Source: Lactococcus paracarnosus (GTDB lineage: Bacteria; Bacillota; Bacilli; Lactobacillales; Streptococcaceae). Taken from it: a DNA stretch of 64,000 bases. Position 1 is the first letter of the stretch. Each line of letters starts with the position of its first letter. The stretch covers positions 992,001-1,056,000 of the forward strand of contig NZ_CP017195.1 of assembly GCF_006770285.1 (NCBI RefSeq). Reading direction: 5' to 3'. Both the position numbers and the translations under genes were made by a program. The notes under the pieces are model-generated. The model was not told the origin of the DNA. It searched no databases and saw nothing but the letters and a program-made list of their open reading frames with translations. This document shows, one piece after another, positions 9,596 through 18,531 of the stretch.

Positions 9596-9639
9596 ACAAA
9601 AAATCCGAACTAGAGGCTAAGCCTAGTCCGGATTTTTTT
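9596..9639. terminator. Bidirectional terminator
   Basis: A long hairpin (AAAAAATCCG...CGGATTTTTT with an inner ACTAG/CTAGT stem) lies between the convergent oxidoreductase and surface-protein genes. A run on one side and T run on the other let it work on both strands. Confidence 0.85.
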
Positions 9640-9694
9640 AATTTGTAGCCTTTATAGCTATTACTGATTAGCTAGTCAAGAGATGCCTGATGAA

Positions 9695-12600
9695 TTAAGG
9701 TGCTGTTCTTAAATCAAAGGCGACATCTGCAGTATATTTTGTGGTATCTAAGTCAGTCCTGTTATGGACGACTACTTTAAAGCCAAGCTCTTTAGCCCAA
9801 GATAACTTAGTCAAATTATTTTGCTTAGCGGTCTCACCTGTCACATCGTGAGACGTGATAAGTGTCGCATCAGCACCGAGTTCTGTCGTCTGTCCGATTG
9901 CCTTTGTAAAACTGACAGCCATAGTAGATAGCTTAATCGTTTTACCAGCAGCATCTTTAAATGGACTAGCTGTTGCTGTGATCTCCCAGTTAACACGATC
10001 AGGTTTTGCTGTTTCCCCATCAGGTAAACGCGTCCCTCGATAATCTGTTACTGAAATCGCATAGTCAGCATCTTTTCGGTCAATAATCTGGTTAGATTTT
10101 ATCGGTAAGATATTGTCTTTAAAGGAAATATTAGGGACTGATTTAAAACCGAATGCACCACTATTTATGACAAAATTATCCGATTTTTTAACTTTTTTGT
10201 CCCCTGATTGATTCTTGTAAGAGAGTGTGTAGTTACAATTACCACTAGGGATGGCATAAGCTTTTTCCCAGACAGTTCCAGTTAAGGTAATCTCGATATA
10301 CGAACCGAAAGGCAAGTCCGGTAAACTGAGTTCATTATTTTTAATGGTTTGCTCATTACTTGCTGTTTCCTTACCAGTCTGATCAAATGTTCTGACTGTG
10401 ACAGTAGGGGATAGTGCCCATGCATCTGTCAACAGACTGATAGTGGATAACTTAACGTCATTAGCAGTCGCGTCTGTCGGTGATTTTTCAGAGTGTTTCA
10501 CTGTGAGTTTAGCTTGGAGTTGATCACCAATCACAGCAGTCGTCGCAACTGTTTTACCTGAATCAGTGCTAAAGGAGATGTTGGTTTCTAAGATAGCACC
10601 GCTAGAGATCAGCTCACCAACATAAGTCCCTGCTTGTAGGTCTCCTTTTCCATAATTAGCCATGAAATTTTTAGGACTATATGCTTTAGACTTGCCATTT
10701 TCTCTTACCCAGTTTCCAGTTAATTGATCGCCTTCATTTAATGCGGTAGGTATAGGCAAGTCAGCATCTGTACCCATCGATGTGAACTTAACACCTAGTG
10801 TTAAACTAGCAAGAGGCGTGTTTTTAAATAGTTTTTGCATGGTTTGGACTTTACCTGTATCAAAGCTTGATAAATCGATGCTTGTAAGGGACGTACAATT
10901 TTGGAACATCTCACCCATATTTGTGACTTGTGAGGTGTCAAATGATGATAGGTTAACACTTTTTAAGCTTGAACAGCCATAAAATAGTTTACCCATCGTG
11001 ACGACACTTTTTGTATCGAAGTTTGACAGATCTAAACTTGTCAGACTAGCACATCCACTAAACATCATCCACATCTTGGTCAACTTCGAGGTATCAAAGG
11101 ATTTGAGATTTAGTTCTGTAAGTGACGCACAGTCTTGGAACATCCACTCAGTCAGGGTTACATTTGACGTGTTAAACTGAGATAGATCTAAGGTTTTAAG
11201 CGATTTACACCCGATGAACATGTGAGACATGTCTGTCACTTGTGAGGTATCCAGGTTAGTCAGGTTAACAATCTCTGTCAGGTTTGATAGACCCGAAAAC
11301 AGAGAGTCTGAATTTTCGGGTGCTTGAGTCTTCCCAGTGAATATGATTTTTCTGATGCGGTTCGCATCTATTTTTTGACTATCAGTCCGTTTCCATGGAG
11401 AAGTAGTTGCTCCTGCTTCCAGTTTCCCAGAGTTTACTGTTAAGGTGCCAGTCGGAGCATCAAATGTCCATAGCGCCTCTCCCCACTTAGTCGGGTTAAC
11501 TTCAGCGATATAAGTTCCTGCTGTTAAGTCCCCTTTCCCATAGTTAGTAATGAAATCTATAGGACTATAGGCTTTAGAGTTACCATCTTCTCGAATCCAC
11601 TTCCCGGTTGATGTCTCCCAGCTGTTTAGTGCTTTAGGGTTAGGTAGAAAAGGATCTGAATTGGGAGAGTTGATGAAAGGAGAGAATGAAAATTTATCTC
11701 CTAAAGTGAGACTAGTAAGCGAATCACACCCCTTAAACATGTTAGATATCGGTGGAAGTGAGGTCTGGAAGCGCGTCGTATCAAAGCTTGAGAGATTCAG
11801 GCTCTTAAGAGAACTACACCCAGAAAACATATATCTATAGTTGGGTAATGCTGAGACATCTAGATTCTCTAAACCGATGATTTCTGTTAGCTGACTTAGT
11901 CCAGGGAATGCGCCGTAATCCGGCATGTTTAACCCCATTATTTTGTTTTTACCTGTGAATACAATTTTTTTAACTTCGTTTGTAGCACCTATGGTAGACC
12001 AAGGTTGCCTACCATAAAGGTTACCAGAATTAACCGTTAAGGTACGAGAATTCAGATCATAAGCGCATCGTGCATCTCCCCATTTAATAGGTTTAGTCTC
12101 GAACATATAGGTGCCGGGTTTTATTGGGTTGAACCGACTGCTATTAATGAATTCCTGTACAGTGGAGTAAGGACCGAATTTGCCATTTTTGTCGACCACA
12201 ATCCCAGTAGAGTAGAGGCCTTCCTCCAGTAGTTTATTCCTAGGAAGAGGTGATAAGGAAAACTTAGTGATATTTGGCGAAGTCATAGGTGATGGAAATT
12301 GGAAGTCATTACCAAATGTGACGCTATAAGGTGATGCACCGACAAACATATCTATCATGGTCATCTGATTATATGAAGCAACAGCTCTCGTATTAAAACC
12401 TGAGATATCTAAGGTCTCAAGTGATTTACAATTAGCAAACATCTTGTCCATATTTGTCACTTTTGATGTTCTAAAACTTGATAGATCTAGGTTTAGAAGT
12501 GACTGACAGCCTGAAAACATATCTTTCATATTGGTTAGTTTAGCGGTATCAAATTTTGATACATCTAAACTTTTTAATGACGAACATTTATAAAATATGT

Positions 12601-14185
12601 TATCCATATTTGTTACATTAGGGGTATTGAAACTTGATAGATCTAAGTTTGTAAGTGACTCACATTGATAGAACATGTAGGTCATGTTTGTCACCTTAGC
12701 TGTATCAAAATTTGATACATTTAGACTTTTTAGTTTTATGCACCGGTAAAACATATTATCCATTCGCGTCACATTAGCTGTATTAAAACTTGATAAATCT
12801 AGAGCTTCTAGTGCGTTAGAATCCATAAACAGATTAGTCATATTTGTCACATTAGCTGTATTGAAACTTGATAGATCTAAGGATACTAGTGAGGTACATT
12901 GAGTAAACATCTTGCTCATATTTGTTACATTAGCTGTATTGAAGTTTGATAGATTTAAGGATACTAGTGAGGTACATTGAGAAAACATACCGTTCATAGT
13001 TTTTATCTTAGCTGTGTTGAAACTTGATAGATTTATATTTTTAAGCGACCTACATTTAGAGAACATGATTTGGAACGTTGTTACGTTAGAAGTATCAAAA
13101 TTTGATAGATCTAAACTTGTGAGTGCTGTACAGTTTCTAAACATACCGTTCATATTGTTCGCTGTTGAGGTGTTAAATTTTGACATATCCAAGTTTGTTA
13201 GTGACGTACAGTCCCTAAACATACCAGCCATATTATCCACCTCGGAGGTATCGAAATTAGTTAATCCGACGATTTCCTTTAGAGAAGTTAGGTAAGCAAA
13301 TAAGTCTAAACAACTTTTAGGTGATTTAGTTTTACCAGTAAAGACAATCTTTTTGATTTGATCAGCATTAATTTTTAGATTATCAGGACGGTTCCAAGGT
13401 GCGTTTTCACGATTGTCTAGGGTTCCCGAGCTAATTGTTAAGATACCTGTATTCGAGTCAAAAGCCCAGGGTGCATCTCCCCAAAGCATGGGGTTAATTT
13501 CTGCAACATAGGTGCCAGCTTTTAAGTCACCTTTCCCATAGTTATCCATGAATTTTTGTGTATCATAAGCAGCTGACTGATTGTCTTTTTTAATCCAGTT
13601 ACCAGTCAGATATTTCCCCTCACGTTGCAGTTCAGATTTGGAGAGTAAAGATCGTGGTTTTGATAGACTGATGTCTGTATTGATAAATTTAAAGTTGTCA
13701 CCTAGTGTTAAACTAATAAGTGGTACATTTTCAAATAGTTTATTCATCTGTGTAACAGCTGAGGTATCAAAGCTTGATAGATCTAAGCTTTTAAGTGATG
13801 TACAGCCTCTAAAGATCCCCCTCATATCTTTTACAATTTTTGTGTTAAATTTAGATAGGTCTAATGACGTGAGACTAGTACAGTCAAGAAACATATCAAG
13901 CATAGAAGTCACTTCTGACGTATCAAGATTGGTCAATCCTTTAATTTGAGTTAAGCTAGTTAGCTGCTTAAATAAATCTTTAGCATCTTCAGGTGCTAAA
14001 ACCGGCCCTGTGAGAATAATCTTCTTAATCTTTGTGCCATCTATTTTTTTATCATCATCCCGTTTCCAAGGTGATGTATCTGACTTGAATAACCGCCCAG
14101 ATTCAATCGTCAAAGTCCCTGTATTCTTGTCAAATGTCCAGGGTGCATCTCCCCCAGAGAAGCGGGGCTTCAATTTCTGCGACAT
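9695..14185 (-). CDS. BspA-like leucine-rich repeat WxL surface protein, C-terminal part of a frame-split gene
   Basis: Downstream part of a giant surface protein. After an extra C at 14151-14155 is removed, this frame joins the preceding one without loss. The apparent first residues (MSQKLKPRFSG) are therefore an artefact and the real continuation is EIEAPLLWGDAPWTFD. It holds four modules that open with WGDAPWxFDxxTGxLT-like blocks. Each contains tandem 23-25-residue DUF285 repeats of the form LDLSxFNTxxVTNMxxMFxxC. The last 330 residues switch to a beta-rich region ending in a WxL-like domain (SVTDYRGTR, VNWEITA, final YTADVAFDL). WxL domains bind peptidoglycan non-covalently, so the protein is likely cell-wall attached. 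A role in adhesion is inferred. Confidence 0.85.
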   Translation of the reverse strand: MSQKLKPRFSGGDAPWTFDKNTGTLTIESGRLFKSDTSPWKRDDDKKIDGTKIKKIILTGPVLAPEDAKDLFKQLTSLTQIKGLTNLDTSEVTSMLDMFLDCTSLTSLDLSKFNTKIVKDMRGIFRGCTSLKSLDLSSFDTSAVTQMNKLFENVPLISLTLGDNFKFINTDISLSKPRSLLSKSELQREGKYLTGNWIKKDNQSAAYDTQKFMDNYGKGDLKAGTYVAEINPMLWGDAPWAFDSNTGILTISSGTLDNRENAPWNRPDNLKINADQIKKIVFTGKTKSPKSCLDLFAYLTSLKEIVGLTNFDTSEVDNMAGMFRDCTSLTNLDMSKFNTSTANNMNGMFRNCTALTSLDLSNFDTSNVTTFQIMFSKCRSLKNINLSSFNTAKIKTMNGMFSQCTSLVSLNLSNFNTANVTNMSKMFTQCTSLVSLDLSSFNTANVTNMTNLFMDSNALEALDLSSFNTANVTRMDNMFYRCIKLKSLNVSNFDTAKVTNMTYMFYQCESLTNLDLSSFNTPNVTNMDNIFYKCSSLKSLDVSKFDTAKLTNMKDMFSGCQSLLNLDLSSFRTSKVTNMDKMFANCKSLETLDISGFNTRAVASYNQMTMIDMFVGASPYSVTFGNDFQFPSPMTSPNITKFSLSPLPRNKLLEEGLYSTGIVVDKNGKFGPYSTVQEFINSSRFNPIKPGTYMFETKPIKWGDARCAYDLNSRTLTVNSGNLYGRQPWSTIGATNEVKKIVFTGKNKIMGLNMPDYGAFPGLSQLTEIIGLENLDVSALPNYRYMFSGCSSLKSLNLSSFDTTRFQTSLPPISNMFKGCDSLTSLTLGDKFSFSPFINSPNSDPFLPNPKALNSWETSTGKWIREDGNSKAYSPIDFITNYGKGDLTAGTYIAEVNPTKWGEALWTFDAPTGTLTVNSGKLEAGATTSPWKRTDSQKIDANRIRKIIFTGKTQAPENSDSLFSGLSNLTEIVNLTNLDTSQVTDMSHMFIGCKSLKTLDLSQFNTSNVTLTEWMFQDCASLTELNLKSFDTSKLTKMWMMFSGCASLTSLDLSNFDTKSVVTMGKLFYGCSSLKSVNLSSFDTSQVTNMGEMFQNCTSLTSIDLSSFDTGKVQTMQKLFKNTPLASLTLGVKFTSMGTDADLPIPTALNEGDQLTGNWVRENGKSKAYSPKNFMANYGKGDLQAGTYVGELISSGAILETNISFSTDSGKTVATTAVIGDQLQAKLTVKHSEKSPTDATANDVKLSTISLLTDAWALSPTVTVRTFDQTGKETASNEQTIKNNELSLPDLPFGSYIEITLTGTVWEKAYAIPSGNCNYTLSYKNQSGDKKVKKSDNFVINSGAFGFKSVPNISFKDNILPIKSNQIIDRKDADYAISVTDYRGTRLPDGETAKPDRVNWEITATASPFKDAAGKTIKLSTMAVSFTKAIGQTTELGADATLITSHDVTGETAKQNNLTKLSWAKELGFKVVVHNRTDLDTTKYTADVAFDLRTAP

Positions 14186-17100
14186 AGGTGCCAGCCGTTA
14201 ACTCATTTTTACCGTATTCTCTCATGAAACCGCCCGGACTTTGGGGATAAGAACCGCGATTTGTTTTGATCCATTTTCCGGTTAATTTATCTCCAGCGTT
14301 TAGTGCAGTTGGCTTAGGTAGTTTACTATCATCTCCGATGAATCTAAACTCGTCCCCTAGTGTTAAGCTAGAGAGGACTGTGTTGTAAAACATGTCTGTC
14401 ATTTTTGGCTTGCTTAAGGTATTAAATCCAGATAAATCTAGGGTTTTAAGTTTCTGACACTCTTTGAATAGTCCCGTCATATCAGTCATCTTTTTAGTAT
14501 CGAATTTCGATAGGTCTAGCGATTCGAGATTAACACAGTAGAAGAACATATCGATAATACTTGTTACTTTTGAGGTGTTAAAGTTTGATAAGTCTAATTT
14601 TTTTAAGTCATAACAATCAAAAAACATCTCGTCCATGTTGGTCACATCAGACGTATCTAGATTAGTCAATCCTTCAATTTCAGTTAATGTTTTTAGCGCC
14701 TTAAATAATTCTTTAGAATTTACAGGTGCTTTAGTCACGCCTGTAAAGTTAATTTTCTTAATCTTTTTCGCGTCAACCTTTCGGTTGTCAGTCAACTTCC
14801 AAGGGGCATTTTCAGGTTTATCTAGTGTCCCTGAGTTAATCGTTAAGATACCTGTATCGCTATCAAATGCCCAAGGTGCATCTCCCCAAGTCAGTGCCTT
14901 AGTTTCTGCGACGTAGGTGCCAGCTTTTAAATCACCTTTGCCATAGTTCTCCATGAATTTATCTGTATCATAAGCAGCTGATTGATTATCTTTTTTAATC
15001 CAGTTACCAGTCAGGTATTTCCCTTCACGTTGCAGATCAGATGTGGAGAGTAAGGATTTTGGTTTTGATAGGCTACTGTTTGTATTGACAAATTTAAAAT
15101 TATCACCTAGTGTTAAACTCACAAGTGGTACATTTTCAAACAGTTTATCCAATGTCTTACCAAAACGTGGTGTATCTATTCCTGAGGTATCAAAACTTGA
15201 CAGATCTAAGCTTTTAAGCGATGTAAAGCCACTAAACACTCCCCTCATATCTAAGACATTTTTAGTATTGAATTTAGATAGGTCTAATGTCGAGAGACTA
15301 GTAGCGTCACAAAACATATTAAGCATAGAAGTCACATCAGACGTGTCAAGATAGGTCAAGTTCTCGAATTCAGTTAAGCTAGTTAGCTTCCTAAATAAAT
15401 CTGTCGCGTTTACAGGTGCCTTAGTTGTACCTGTGAAGACGATTTTCTTAATCTTTTCCGCATCAATCTTTCTATTACCAGTCAGCTTCCAAGGGGCATT
15501 TTCAGTTTTATCTAGGGTTCCCTGGCTAATGGTTAAGACACCTGTATCGCTATCAAAAGCATATGGCGCATCTCCCCAGAGAAGCGCTTTAGTTTCTGCA
15601 ACATAGGTGCCAGCTTTTAAGTCACCTTTCCCATAGTTTGTCATGAATTTTTGTGTATCATAAGGAGCTGACTGATTGTCCTTTTTAATCCAGTTACCAG
15701 TCAGATAGTTCCCCTCACGCTTCAGATCTCCTGGCGTTAGCGCAGCTGGATTAGATAGGTGACTATCATCTTTGATGAATCTAAACTCATTCCCTAAGGT
15801 TAAACTAGAGAGGACTGTGTCGTTAAACATGTCTGTCATCTTTGGCTTGCTTAGGGTATTAAAGCTTGATAAATCTAGGGTTTTAAGTCCTGTACATGTT
15901 TTGAATAGTCCTGTCATATCGGTCATCTTTTTAGTATCGAATTTAGATAGGTCTAGCGATTTGAGGCTAACACAGTAGAAGAACATATCGACAATGCTTG
16001 TTACATTTGAAGTGTTGAAGTTTGATAAGTCTAATTGCTTTAAGTCATAACAATCATAGAACATCTTGTCCATGTTCGTCACCTCTGACGTGTCGAGATA
16101 GGTCAAGTTTTCGAATTCAGTTAAGCTAGTTAGCCTCCTAAATAACTCAGTCGCATCTTCAGGTGCTAAAACCGGCCCTGTGAAAATAATCTTCTTAATC
16201 TTTGTGCCATCTATTTTTTTATCATCATCCCGTTTCCAAGGTGATGTATCCGACTTGACTAACCGACCAGATTCAATCGTCAAAGTCCCTGTATTCTTGT
16301 CAAATGTCCAGGGTGCATCTCCCCAAAGAAGTGGCGCTTCAATTTCTGCGACATAGGTGCCAGCCGTCAACTCATTTTTACCGTAATATTTCATGAAACC
16401 GCCCGGACTTTGAGGATAAGAACCGCGATTCTTTTTGATCCATTTTCCGGTTAATTTATCTCCAGCATTTAGTGCAGCTGGCTTAGGTAGTTTACTATCA
16501 TCTCCGACAAATCTAAACGCATCTCCTAGTGTCAAACTCACAAGTGGGACATTTTCAAACAGTTGATTCATTTTTTTGACAGCTGAGGTATTAAAACTTG
16601 ACAAATCTAAGCTTTTAAGCGATTTACAGCCACTAAACACTCCTCTCATATCTGAGACATTTTTAGTATTGAATTTAGATAGGTCTAATGTCGTGAGACT
16701 AGTAGCGTCACAAAACATATTAAGCATAGAAGTCACATCAGACGTGTCAAGATAGGTCAAGTTCTCGAATTCAGTTAAGCTAGTTAGCTTCCTAAATAAA
16801 TCTGTCGCGTTTACAGGTGCCTTAGTTGTACCTGTGAAGACGATTTTCTTAATCTTTTCCGCATCAATCTTTCTATTACCAGTCAGCTTCCAAGGTGCGT
16901 TTTCAGTTTTATCTAGGGTTCCCTGGCTAATGGTTAAGACACCTGTATCGCTATCAAAAGCATATGGCGCATCTCCCCAAGTCAGTGCCTTAGTTTCTGC
17001 GACATAGGTGCCAGCTTTTAAATCACCTTTGCCATAGTTCTCCATGAATTTATCTGTATCATAAGCAGCTGACTGATTATCTTTTTTAATCCAGTTACCA

Positions 17101-18101
17101 GTCAGATATCTTCCGTCTTGTAGCAATTCAGATGTGGAGAGTAAGGATTTTGGTTTTGATAGGCTACTATTTTTATTGACAAATTTAAAATTGTCACCTA
17201 GTGTTAAACTCACAAGTGGTACATTTTCAAACAGTTTATCCAGGGTTGTGATACCTGATTCTGATGTATCAAAAGTTGATAAATCTAAGCTCTTAAGCGA
17301 TGTACAGCCTCTAAACGTCCCCCTCATATCTGCTACATTTTTAGTGTTGAATTTAGATAGGTCTACTGTCAGGAGACTCGTACAATCACGAAACATGTCA
17401 CGGATATCCGTGACTTTTTCAGCAGTAAAGTTTGATAGATCTAATGTTACGAGACTAGAGCAGTCACGAAACATATTGAGCATCGTCGTCACATCTGATG
17501 TATCCAGATTAGTTAAGCCTTCGATTTCAGTTAAGTTGCTTAGCTCTCTAAATAAATCTTCAGACTTTTCAGGTGCCTTAGTCGTACCTGTAAGGCTAAT
17601 TCTCTTAATCTTTTTCGCGTCAATCTTTCGTTCATCAGTGCGTTTCCAAGGTGCGCTACCAACTTGGCCTAGTGTCCCTGAGTTGATGGTTAAGATACCC
17701 GTATCAGCATCAAATGACCAGGATGCATTCCCCCAGGTAAGGCCGTCATTTTTTAAGTTTTCAGTGTTTCCTGCTCTCGCTTTTTTGTCTGATGGCGTGC
17801 TCGTTTCTTTTTTGGGTGCTTCAGTAGCTTCTGGCTCAGTTTCTTGTTTCTCTGACTTTTTCTGATTAGTTTTATCTTGCTCAGTAGTTACTGACTCAGT
17901 TTCATCTTTATCAGTCTTATCTTCGTCAGTAGGCACTGGTTTGGTTTCTTTATCTTGTGTGCTTTTAGTTTCCTCGTTTGATGCAGTGGTGATAGCAGGA
18001 GTATCTTGGGTAATAGCAACTACCTGTGCAATACTTGTGAGTGGTGTTCCCATCGACAACAGTGTCAGAGAAAATAAAGTGAATAATTTATTTTTTTTCA
18101 T
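14130..18101 (-). CDS. BspA-like leucine-rich repeat WxL surface protein, N-terminal part of a frame-split gene
   Basis: Upstream part of the same giant protein. It starts with a Sec signal peptide (MKKNKLFTLFSLTLLSMGTP, cleavage around residue 25-30), then a Thr/Lys/Glu-rich linker (about 33-115), then five full repeat modules. Each module has a WGDAPWAFDSDTGxLTI opening, a KIDAxKIKKIxFTG strand, several DUF285 leucine-rich repeats, and a TGNWIKKDN...GTYVAE closing. The frame ends artificially in LLWGRCTLDI where one extra base sits in a C run. With it removed the whole gene (9695-18101) encodes 2,801 residues and nine modules. The start overlaps the end of the small anchored protein gene by 14 bp, so translation is probably coupled. 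Modules are nearly identical in DNA. Confidence 0.88.
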   Translation of the reverse strand: MKKNKLFTLFSLTLLSMGTPLTSIAQVVAITQDTPAITTASNEETKSTQDKETKPVPTDEDKTDKDETESVTTEQDKTNQKKSEKQETEPEATEAPKKETSTPSDKKARAGNTENLKNDGLTWGNASWSFDADTGILTINSGTLGQVGSAPWKRTDERKIDAKKIKRISLTGTTKAPEKSEDLFRELSNLTEIEGLTNLDTSDVTTMLNMFRDCSSLVTLDLSNFTAEKVTDIRDMFRDCTSLLTVDLSKFNTKNVADMRGTFRGCTSLKSLDLSTFDTSESGITTLDKLFENVPLVSLTLGDNFKFVNKNSSLSKPKSLLSTSELLQDGRYLTGNWIKKDNQSAAYDTDKFMENYGKGDLKAGTYVAETKALTWGDAPYAFDSDTGVLTISQGTLDKTENAPWKLTGNRKIDAEKIKKIVFTGTTKAPVNATDLFRKLTSLTEFENLTYLDTSDVTSMLNMFCDATSLTTLDLSKFNTKNVSDMRGVFSGCKSLKSLDLSSFNTSAVKKMNQLFENVPLVSLTLGDAFRFVGDDSKLPKPAALNAGDKLTGKWIKKNRGSYPQSPGGFMKYYGKNELTAGTYVAEIEAPLLWGDAPWTFDKNTGTLTIESGRLVKSDTSPWKRDDDKKIDGTKIKKIIFTGPVLAPEDATELFRRLTSLTEFENLTYLDTSEVTNMDKMFYDCYDLKQLDLSNFNTSNVTSIVDMFFYCVSLKSLDLSKFDTKKMTDMTGLFKTCTGLKTLDLSSFNTLSKPKMTDMFNDTVLSSLTLGNEFRFIKDDSHLSNPAALTPGDLKREGNYLTGNWIKKDNQSAPYDTQKFMTNYGKGDLKAGTYVAETKALLWGDAPYAFDSDTGVLTISQGTLDKTENAPWKLTGNRKIDAEKIKKIVFTGTTKAPVNATDLFRKLTSLTEFENLTYLDTSDVTSMLNMFCDATSLSTLDLSKFNTKNVLDMRGVFSGFTSLKSLDLSSFDTSGIDTPRFGKTLDKLFENVPLVSLTLGDNFKFVNTNSSLSKPKSLLSTSDLQREGKYLTGNWIKKDNQSAAYDTDKFMENYGKGDLKAGTYVAETKALTWGDAPWAFDSDTGILTINSGTLDKPENAPWKLTDNRKVDAKKIKKINFTGVTKAPVNSKELFKALKTLTEIEGLTNLDTSDVTNMDEMFFDCYDLKKLDLSNFNTSKVTSIIDMFFYCVNLESLDLSKFDTKKMTDMTGLFKECQKLKTLDLSGFNTLSKPKMTDMFYNTVLSSLTLGDEFRFIGDDSKLPKPTALNAGDKLTGKWIKTNRGSYPQSPGGFMREYGKNELTAGTYVAEIEAPLLWGRCTLDI
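14151..14155 (-). other. Single-base insertion in a C5 run that splits the giant surface-protein gene
   Basis: The paralogous module at 16311-16324 has the same flank (GGGTGCATCT) followed by four C. Here there are five. Deleting one C restores EIEAPLLWGDAPW across the junction and makes the distance from 18101 to 9695 an exact multiple of three. It could be a true mutation, a slippage-based switch, or a homopolymer sequencing error. Confidence 0.9.
15301..15575 (-). repeat. Direct DNA repeat in the surface-protein gene, copy A
   Basis: About 275 bp nearly identical (only a few differences by eye) to 16702-16976, at an offset of 1,401 bp. It encodes the end of one module's repeats and the start of the next module. 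Other shared blocks occur at an offset of 2,170 bp (13950-14150 with 16120-16320). Confidence 0.85.
16702..16976 (-). repeat. Direct DNA repeat in the surface-protein gene, copy B
   Basis: Partner of the 15301-15575 copy in the same orientation. Recombination between them would remove or add 1,401 bp (467 codons) in frame. Confidence 0.85.
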
Positions 18102-18372
18102 AGGTTAATGTCCCTTTTTTTCTGATATAGAGTATCAGTGCGACTAAAACCAGTAGGATTAGTCCGGCACAGATAAGACTCGGTATCGTCTCCTCTCCCA
18201 GGGGCAATAGCTGATTACTAGCAGGTGAACCAGCTGTAGCTGTCCCATCAATAAATGTAATGTTGGCATCAGTTTTGACTTGGTCCTTAGTGTCCCCATA
18301 AACTCTAGAGATAGGCCCTAAAAGTGTTATCCCTATCAATATGGGGGCCAAAGTTAATTTTATCGTTTTCAT
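18088..18372 (-). CDS. Small sortase-substrate-like membrane-anchored protein of a WxL cluster
   Basis: 94-residue secreted protein with a signal peptide (about 1-26), a short exposed middle, and a C-terminal LPLGEE motif followed by a hydrophobic helix and RKK tail. This is the layout of an LPxTG anchor but with a non-standard motif, so sortase processing is uncertain. Small proteins of this kind (CscD type) accompany WxL proteins in lactic acid bacteria surface clusters. Here it lies between the small WxL gene and the giant one and overlaps the latter by 14 bp. Confidence 0.7.
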   Translation of the reverse strand: MKTIKLTLAPILIGITLLGPISRVYGDTKDQVKTDANITFIDGTATAGSPASNQLLPLGEETIPSLICAGLILLVLVALILYIRKKGTLTYEKK

Positions 18373-18457
18373 ATCGTCCTTTTGACCTCTTTACTTAACA
18401 ATCATTCTATTCTACTGATACAGTCCCTGCAGTTAACAGATTTATGCAAAAAGAGAC

Positions 18458-18494
18458 TTAGCCTTCATATACAGGTTCTGTATAGCAAGGCTAA
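18458..18494 (-). terminator. Hairpin between the small WxL gene and the anchored protein gene
   Basis: TTAGCCTT pairs with AAGGCTAA around an inner ATACAG/CTGTAT stem. On the minus strand it is followed by CTCTTTTTGC. It could end or attenuate the transcript of the WxL gene and reduce expression of the two genes behind it. Confidence 0.55.
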
Positions 18495-18531
18495 CTCCCT
18501 TCTTTTGATTTGAATATTTAAGCTAGCTTGA

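Noticed and set aside
12400-13260. Regularly spaced similar segments of about 69-75 bp that might suggest a CRISPR array
   Set aside because: They are codons of tandem leucine-rich repeats in a continuous reading frame, degenerate at the DNA level, with no constant repeat and unique spacer pattern.
14130-14185. Programmed ribosomal frameshift joining the two surface-protein frames
   Set aside because: There is no typical slippery heptamer with a downstream structure, and the paralogous modules lack the extra base. An indel or sequencing error is simpler.
9855-18000. Plus-strand open frames opposite the surface-protein gene, some over 200 codons (for example 17134-17865)
   Set aside because: They are mirror images of the repeated coding sequence, lack ribosome sites, and repeat with the modules. 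They are shadows of the minus-strand gene.
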